64,000 bases of DNA. Origin: Rhinopithecus roxellana (taxonomy: Eukaryota; Chordata; Mammalia; Primates; Cercopithecidae). This document shows positions 58,481 through 64,000 of the stretch, in pieces. Under the pieces are notes generated by a model that was not told the origin of the DNA, did not search any database, and saw only the letters and a program-made list of their open reading frames with translations. A program made the position numbers and the translations under genes. Location of the stretch: positions 99,361,858 to 99,425,857 of the forward strand of contig NC_044553.1 in the NCBI RefSeq assembly GCF_007565055.1. Reading direction: 5' to 3'. Each line of letters begins with the position of its first letter. The first letter of the stretch is position 1.

Positions 58481-59400
58481 TAGCTTACCATGTTCCATGG
58501 CAGAATTCAATCATTTTACCCACTGCCATTCTTTAACAATGGCTTCAAACTTCTTACTTCATGACTGATATAAATCATAAGTTAAAAATGGAATTAGTTC
58601 AATAATATTAAATTTAAAATAAAATGCATTATCCAAATAAATTAAAACATGAAACTTGAAAAAAGGAAACTCTCCCTAGGAAGAAAAGTCATTTACCCTC
58701 TCAATTTTCCTAGCAACTGAAGTATGAGATTCTCTTAGCTCAGGAAACAAATGAAGTTGTTTACTATTTTCTCAAGGTCATAATAGAAACTCACAAGAAA
58801 CTGTAATTTCCTTGTAGTCACCCACAAACAAAACCCTGGAAGATTTATGAAGAGCAGATTCAAAGACGTTCGGAACTTTTAAGGCTGGTTTGAAACCCAA
58901 GTAGCTGCCAACTCTCCAAATTGTCATTGAGACCTTGGGAATAGAAACAACTTTCAAGTCTGTTAAAAGTCTTCTCCGTGCCTACCTGTGCTGGGTACCA
59001 ACACACAAACCAAAGAGCCCAGGATCTATAGAGGAAATTTCAGGAACTGAGTGTCATCTCTTTATGTGCCACATCATCTATCTGAGGCTCAGTTTCCTTA
59101 GCTGTTAAGGAACATCAACGTGGCCACTTCCACTTGGCTGAATCACAATAAAGCACCCATGAAATACATAAAAGAACTTTATAAACTCTAACAAAGTAGC
59201 TAATGTGGCTAATAGTAACTGTGGCTACCACTATTGCTAGATCCCTCTCCTTTAATTGGTCTCAAAATTTTAATCCTAAAATTTCCAGAAAAATTATAGT
59301 TATGACAATGATAGGAAATTCCTACAACTATCATAATAATTATGTTATTATTGTTGTAATTACTGTTACGACATTGGTGATTTTTGAAATTCTGATGCAC
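58481..59400. other. Unassigned sequence
   Basis: 59083-59110 (CTGAGGCTCAGTTTCCTTAG) may be a MIR scrap. Nothing else recognised. Confidence 0.4.
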
Positions 59401-59404
59401 CCAT

Positions 59405-59890
59405 CACCCAACATGTCACAACAAATTTAGGTGACCTAAATAACACAAATCTCTAATCTTGCTGTTCTGGAGGTGAAAAGTCTGAATGGGTCTCACTGGC
59501 CTAAAATCAAGATATTGGCAAGGCTGGATTTGCTGTGGAGACTCTAGGAAAGAATTGTTTACTTGCTTTTTCCAGCTTCTACAAGCTATTTGCCTTTCCT
59601 AGCTTCTGGCCCCTTTCCATCAGCAAAGCAGAAATGGCCATTGTAGTCTTTTTCACATTGCATTTACTCTGCCAATGACTCTTTCCCCTCTTGCACATTT
59701 AAAAACTCTTGTGGTTACATTGGACCAGCATGGATAATCCAGGACAATCTCTTGAATTTAAGGTCACCTGACCAGCAAACTTAATTTCATCTGCAATCTT
59801 AATTACCCTCTGTTATATAATGTAACATACTCACGTATTTTGGGGACTAGGGCATGAACAACTTCAGGAAGCCATCATTCTGTGTATCAT
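59405..59890 (-). mobile_element. Old LTR, minus strand (MaLR/ERVL-related)
   Basis: GTTCTGGAGGTGAAAAGTCT, ATCAAGATATTGGCAAGGCT, TAAGGTCACCTGACCAGC and AACTTCAGGAAGCCATCATTCTG are reverse-oriented landmarks of an old mammalian LTR. It is probably related to 47256-47762. Subfamily not determined. Confidence 0.55.
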
Positions 59891-62800
59891 AATAGTGATA
59901 CCCAATTTTAACCTTCCATTAATAATTTGTAATTTCATTTTGTATTAAATATATATAAACATCATTCTATTAGAAAATTAAGTAAGTTTCATGAAGAATT
60001 TTGCTCTTCGAATGCCACTTTAAATTTTCCTCATTAAGCTTCTTCCTTGGGCAATAAAATATATTTCTACTATGTTTTCTGATTATATTAAACAACATTA
60101 TATCAATTCTATTTCAATGAAATAGTCTGATAAAGATTAACATATTGGTGCCTGTTCTTTAATAATTGAGAATATGTTAGAAGTAAATTTTTAGATGAAC
60201 AAATGTCAATAGCTTTTCCTTTGTTCTAAGAGTCAACATAACATGTTAAAAAATAAAAACCAAATCATATAATTTCTTTAAAATGTTTTTACTTTGTTTA
60301 GCTATTAATAGGTTTTATATCTTTTTAAAAGGCCAAATAAAGTAGATTTACTTTAAAGCCATAGAATTTATTTCTCATTACTTCAAGTAAAGAAGCTGTG
60401 AATTTCATATCTCACAAAGTTAATATAATTTTCATCAGTTGAAGCACACAGTTCAATTGCAAAACTTTGAAAATAAATGAAATTATAAGGAAATGAAACA
60501 CCGATCAATCTGCTTGGTCATGAGAATTCATCAGAATGCACAGTTCTTTGACATTAACCTTTATTGATTTGGCCATTTTAACAAATCAGTTCCTATTGGC
60601 ATACCTTCAATTTTATGCTTCTCTATTTCTGGGATTAAATGTCTTTAATGTCTTAATGTTAGGCACTTTCTTAGTATTTGCCCCAGGGGGGAAAACCTAT
60701 ATTGTAATCATCTTAATCTTAAAATTATTCTTTTAGGAAATCTTTGAAAAATCTAAATTTTTAATAGATGTGTTTAAACATGTCCTCAATAATACTATAC
60801 TTCTTGAGTGGTAAAAGAGCAAAATTTTCCTCCAATAAAATATTTACTCTTTGTTTCCATAGTAAAATTTTCCTAGTTTAGGAGATTAACTATTCTTACA
60901 TATATAAATTTAGATCACCAATGAGAATATTTAAAAAAAAGTTGAAGATGGCAAAAATATTTGAATCAAATTCTTATTTTTTCGTAAAAGTAACATAAAA
61001 AAAGATTTCAATACTTTGTCTTATGGGTTTTTTGCCACTAGAACTCAGTTTTACAGTATCTTTAAAAATTAATAACTGAGTATTGCTAGGTTTTTATCTC
61101 AGTATTCCAAAGATTAATGATTGTTAACATAGACAGTCTTATAAAACTAACAAATGTTCCATTAGATTAACAGCCATTGTGTTCATAGTAGCATTATCCT
61201 TTTTTAAGTGTGAAGGATAATAAAACATAGATTTAGGAATATTATATTATAGCTGAGAGAAAAGTTGGCAGCTCTTTTTTTTTAAAACAAAAAAAGGAAT
61301 AAATTTAATTGCATCAGTCAGTAAAACTTTCAACAGTATTGTTTATAACATATTTCTTGTAGAACCCACTGGGGACATCAACTTACCTGAAGGATTGTCT
61401 TTCCTGGAGTATTCATGAGGTATAAGAATTATAACATTTTCTCAAAATCTGGGTATACTCTATATCTGCAGTTAAGGCCTATTCACATGAGATTTCTAAT
61501 ATTTCAGGATTCAGCCAACTTATGATTTAAAAACAAAAAATCATACCCTTCACTGCTTATTTTCTCATGCACACCACAGACCACACTGGACTCATTCCTT
61601 CCACAAGAACTTTGTCCCTTGAATAGAGAAGAGCTTTTAAAATCATAAGTCAGGACTCACATTTTCTCTATAATATTCTCCCTTAGTGTAGTAAACTATT
61701 GAAATGTTCATATTATATGCCTGTTCTAATTACTTGGAGTAGTTGTCAATAATACAGTGTTGAGAAATATTTTGAGAAAAAAAAAAAAAAAAACTAGCCT
61801 TACTAGATAAGTGCTTGATCATTAGCAACTTTTGTCCTCACCACAGAACAACTCATAGCAAGCTGTAAGTTTGTTCCCCGTGCTACAGAAACCAATGCCA
61901 AAGTATGAAATATATTACCTGTTCCTAAAAGCAATGAGATATAAAATAGTTGACTTAATAATAACATTAAAAAATTCTATTTAAAAGCAAGCTATATTTC
62001 ATTACCCCCATCTTCTGATTTAATATTATTAGATATGCATTTGTCTATAAACTCACTTCATCAAATATTTGAGTGACCATGATACCCAAGGCACTGTGCT
62101 GGTACTGCATAGAATACAGGGCCGAGGAAATGATCTTGTACTCAAGTATAGAAAGTAGAACACTTGATTTTTTGTAAGATATGATGGATACAGTAGTATG
62201 ACTATTAGATGCATTAACTCAGATAGGACAGACATACAACCAACAACATAAGGCAGAAACTGATAAATACTAAAAGAAGGAAAACAAATATTAGGCAGAA
62301 ATGTGGAATATTACTGAATCATATATTCAAATATAATGATTAAATTAAATCTATCTAACATAAGAATAAGAATGTGAGAGGATGTAATGTGGGAAACTAC
62401 TTAAAGCTTGAGGAGATACATGTATTAATAATGTGAACAAGAGCATGGAGGGAAGCACAAGCCAAAGAGAGCAATAAGCACTTCATGGGCATGGAGAATC
62501 AGGAAGGGAAGCTCCCCCAGCCCGTGGCAGAGCGGTGCCTAACTAGTGATTTGTGAAGATGGCTAAAAGAGGAGGTGTGCTGTGAGAGGACAGCACAGGC
62601 ACAGGCACTTGCACCATTAATAACATCTTGACCCTACAGAGCCAAATGGAGATGGGTGTCCAGCTCCCGGGAGGTGGATTTGTAGATCTAAGTCTAATGT
62701 TACTTCTCAGTTGAATTGAAAGAAACAGCTACAAATCCCCGAAGTACAGAGAGATGCTAAGCAAGAACAGGTGCTCTTGTGGCCAGAGCATCAAAAGCAA

Positions 62801-63359
62801 CACATACCTGTCATGTTCCACTTGAGGAGAAACGAGCTGTAACTGCATGCAAGTATGTGAATGATAAATACATAAATGGTTATGAATGCTAACAAAGTGC
62901 TGTTTATTGGAATTTGGAGTCCCAGAAATTGGCTCTTCACCCAAAGATTTCAAAATAATGCATTCCTGCTTTTAGTTAGCATTAACCATAATTTTTATCA
63001 GTTGGAAAATAGCTATCTATGTAATAGAGCACATCCAACCGAAGAAAACCAGAGAAGACTTCATAAAGGAAAGTATTTTCTCCCTCCTGCTAAACTGCTC
63101 CAACCCCTTTCTCACTTTCTTCCAAAATATAAATGTCCTCCTAAACAGCCCTCTTTTCTGAGCTGCAGATCAAATGTCTGGAAATTCTCCATCTGCAGGT
63201 GACAGTGTTGAAAGATCTAGCCAGGCCTTCTCCTCCGGCAACATTCCATATATGAACTAACGGTATCACCACTTCTCTGCTCCATTTCTAAACCACAAGG
63301 CTCGCCCAGGGCCTCTCAAAACCCACTGTCCATGACTGTATCTCCACTTTTTTCCCTTA
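59891..63359. other. Mostly unassigned AT-rich sequence
   Basis: 62060-62470 (GAGTGACCATGATACCCAAG, GGCACTGTGCTGGTACTG, later GAGCATGGAGGGAAGCACAA) faintly resembles an old L2/CR1-type repeat. A poly-A run lies at 61777-61793. No gene recognised. Confidence 0.35.
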
Positions 63360-63660
63360 GCTAAAAATGCGCTCTCCCCTGAACTGCTTGCCCCGTCCTC
63401 CTAGTATCAAGGTTGCTCATTCTTTTCATCCTCAGATATTTAGGGGTAAGGAGTTCATATCAGTGTCTTCTTCACTCCTCATAGTACCCTCTCAATCATT
63501 CCCACCCCAATTTGTTTGTAAGAATCTATGCCCCTCTGAGTCTGGTCCCATTTTTCTGTACAACTTATCATGGGCATCTGTGAGTTACCTACACAACATT
63601 CATTCTATCATGTGCCCTTGTTAACTAGACTTTAATTTTTTCAACAGTGACCCATCTCCT
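63360..63660 (+). mobile_element. Possible L2 3' fragment
   Basis: CCCTGAACTGCTTGCCC, TCATTCTTTTCATCCTCAG, GTACAACTTATCATGGGC and TTAACTAGACTTTAA fit the order of the L2 3' end, but identity is low. The remaining 340 bases of the window are unassigned. Confidence 0.42.
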
Positions 63661-64000
63661 ACTTATCCCCTAAAGTCAACTTTCTGATAAACTGACTTTA
63701 GTTCTACCTCCAGAATTAGTGTATGCCTTTACCTGGCCACAATGACGGCCTTAGGCATAATCTTATCAGAGTGAAGCTCAAAACTTTTGTTCAGTGGTTG
63801 CAGGAAATGGACACTTTTTCTTCCACCAGAGCCACATTAGGAAGAATGGATTCACCACTGCTGCTTATACCTGTCTTGCAACCAGGAGGAAAATCAGCCT
63901 AAAGAAAAAAACTAACATATAAAGAAAAGAAGAACCAAAGAAACGGGGAAAAAAATGTAGAACCAAGACCTGATTGAATAGTTCCTGAAACAACTTTACT

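Overview
This is a stretch of primate nuclear DNA, and I see no host gene in it. It is AT-rich and built almost entirely from nested transposable elements. The L1PA- and L1PB-type LINEs and the Alu SINEs show a primate. Three things point to a catarrhine and probably an Old World monkey rather than human. The full-length L1 at 7037-13215 is nearly intact, so it inserted recently. It still carries the 5' UTR block of about 129 bp that young human L1s have lost. Its 3' UTR and ORF1 coiled coil do not look like the young human lineage. The species call is inference.

Layout. 1-4.8 kb: two older L1 3' halves, an Alu, a Tigger1-like scrap and a hAT-Charlie remnant. 4.8-7.0 kb: old unassigned sequence. 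7.0-13.2 kb: the full-length L1 with 12-bp target-site duplications, intact ORF1, and ORF2 broken by a single stop codon. 13.7-15.5 kb: a pogo-like (Tigger7/MER44) transposon that appears cut by an inversion. 15.7-17.4 kb: two diverged copies of an unassigned segment of about 190 bp. 19.3-29.5 kb: MaLR LTRs, MIRs, three minus-strand Alus, a MER44-type MITE and an old minus-strand L1. 31-39.5 kb: an L1ME-type 3' end, a small palindrome cluster, an Alu, an L2 and a local tandem duplication. 40.06-40.58 kb: a recent 5'-truncated L1 of the same subfamily as the full-length one. 41.6-45.7 kb: two old internally deleted L1s arranged tail to tail, one split by a MaLR LTR and the other by an Alu. 47.3-49.3 kb: an old LTR and an old minus-strand L1 that is itself interrupted. 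49.65-57.37 kb: a 7.7-kb L1PB carrying an inserted endogenous retrovirus (ERV1-type) whose pol piece is inverted. 58-64 kb: MIR, MaLR-related LTR, L2 and unassigned sequence.

The only reading frames that look like proteins belong to L1 (ORF1p, ORF2p), one ERV (pol and env fragments) and a transposase tail. The sequence shows nothing like an operon, CRISPR array, defence locus or new host system. The interest lies in how the elements are nested, inverted and duplicated. Family names come from recall of consensus features, not from a database search, so subfamily names are approximate.
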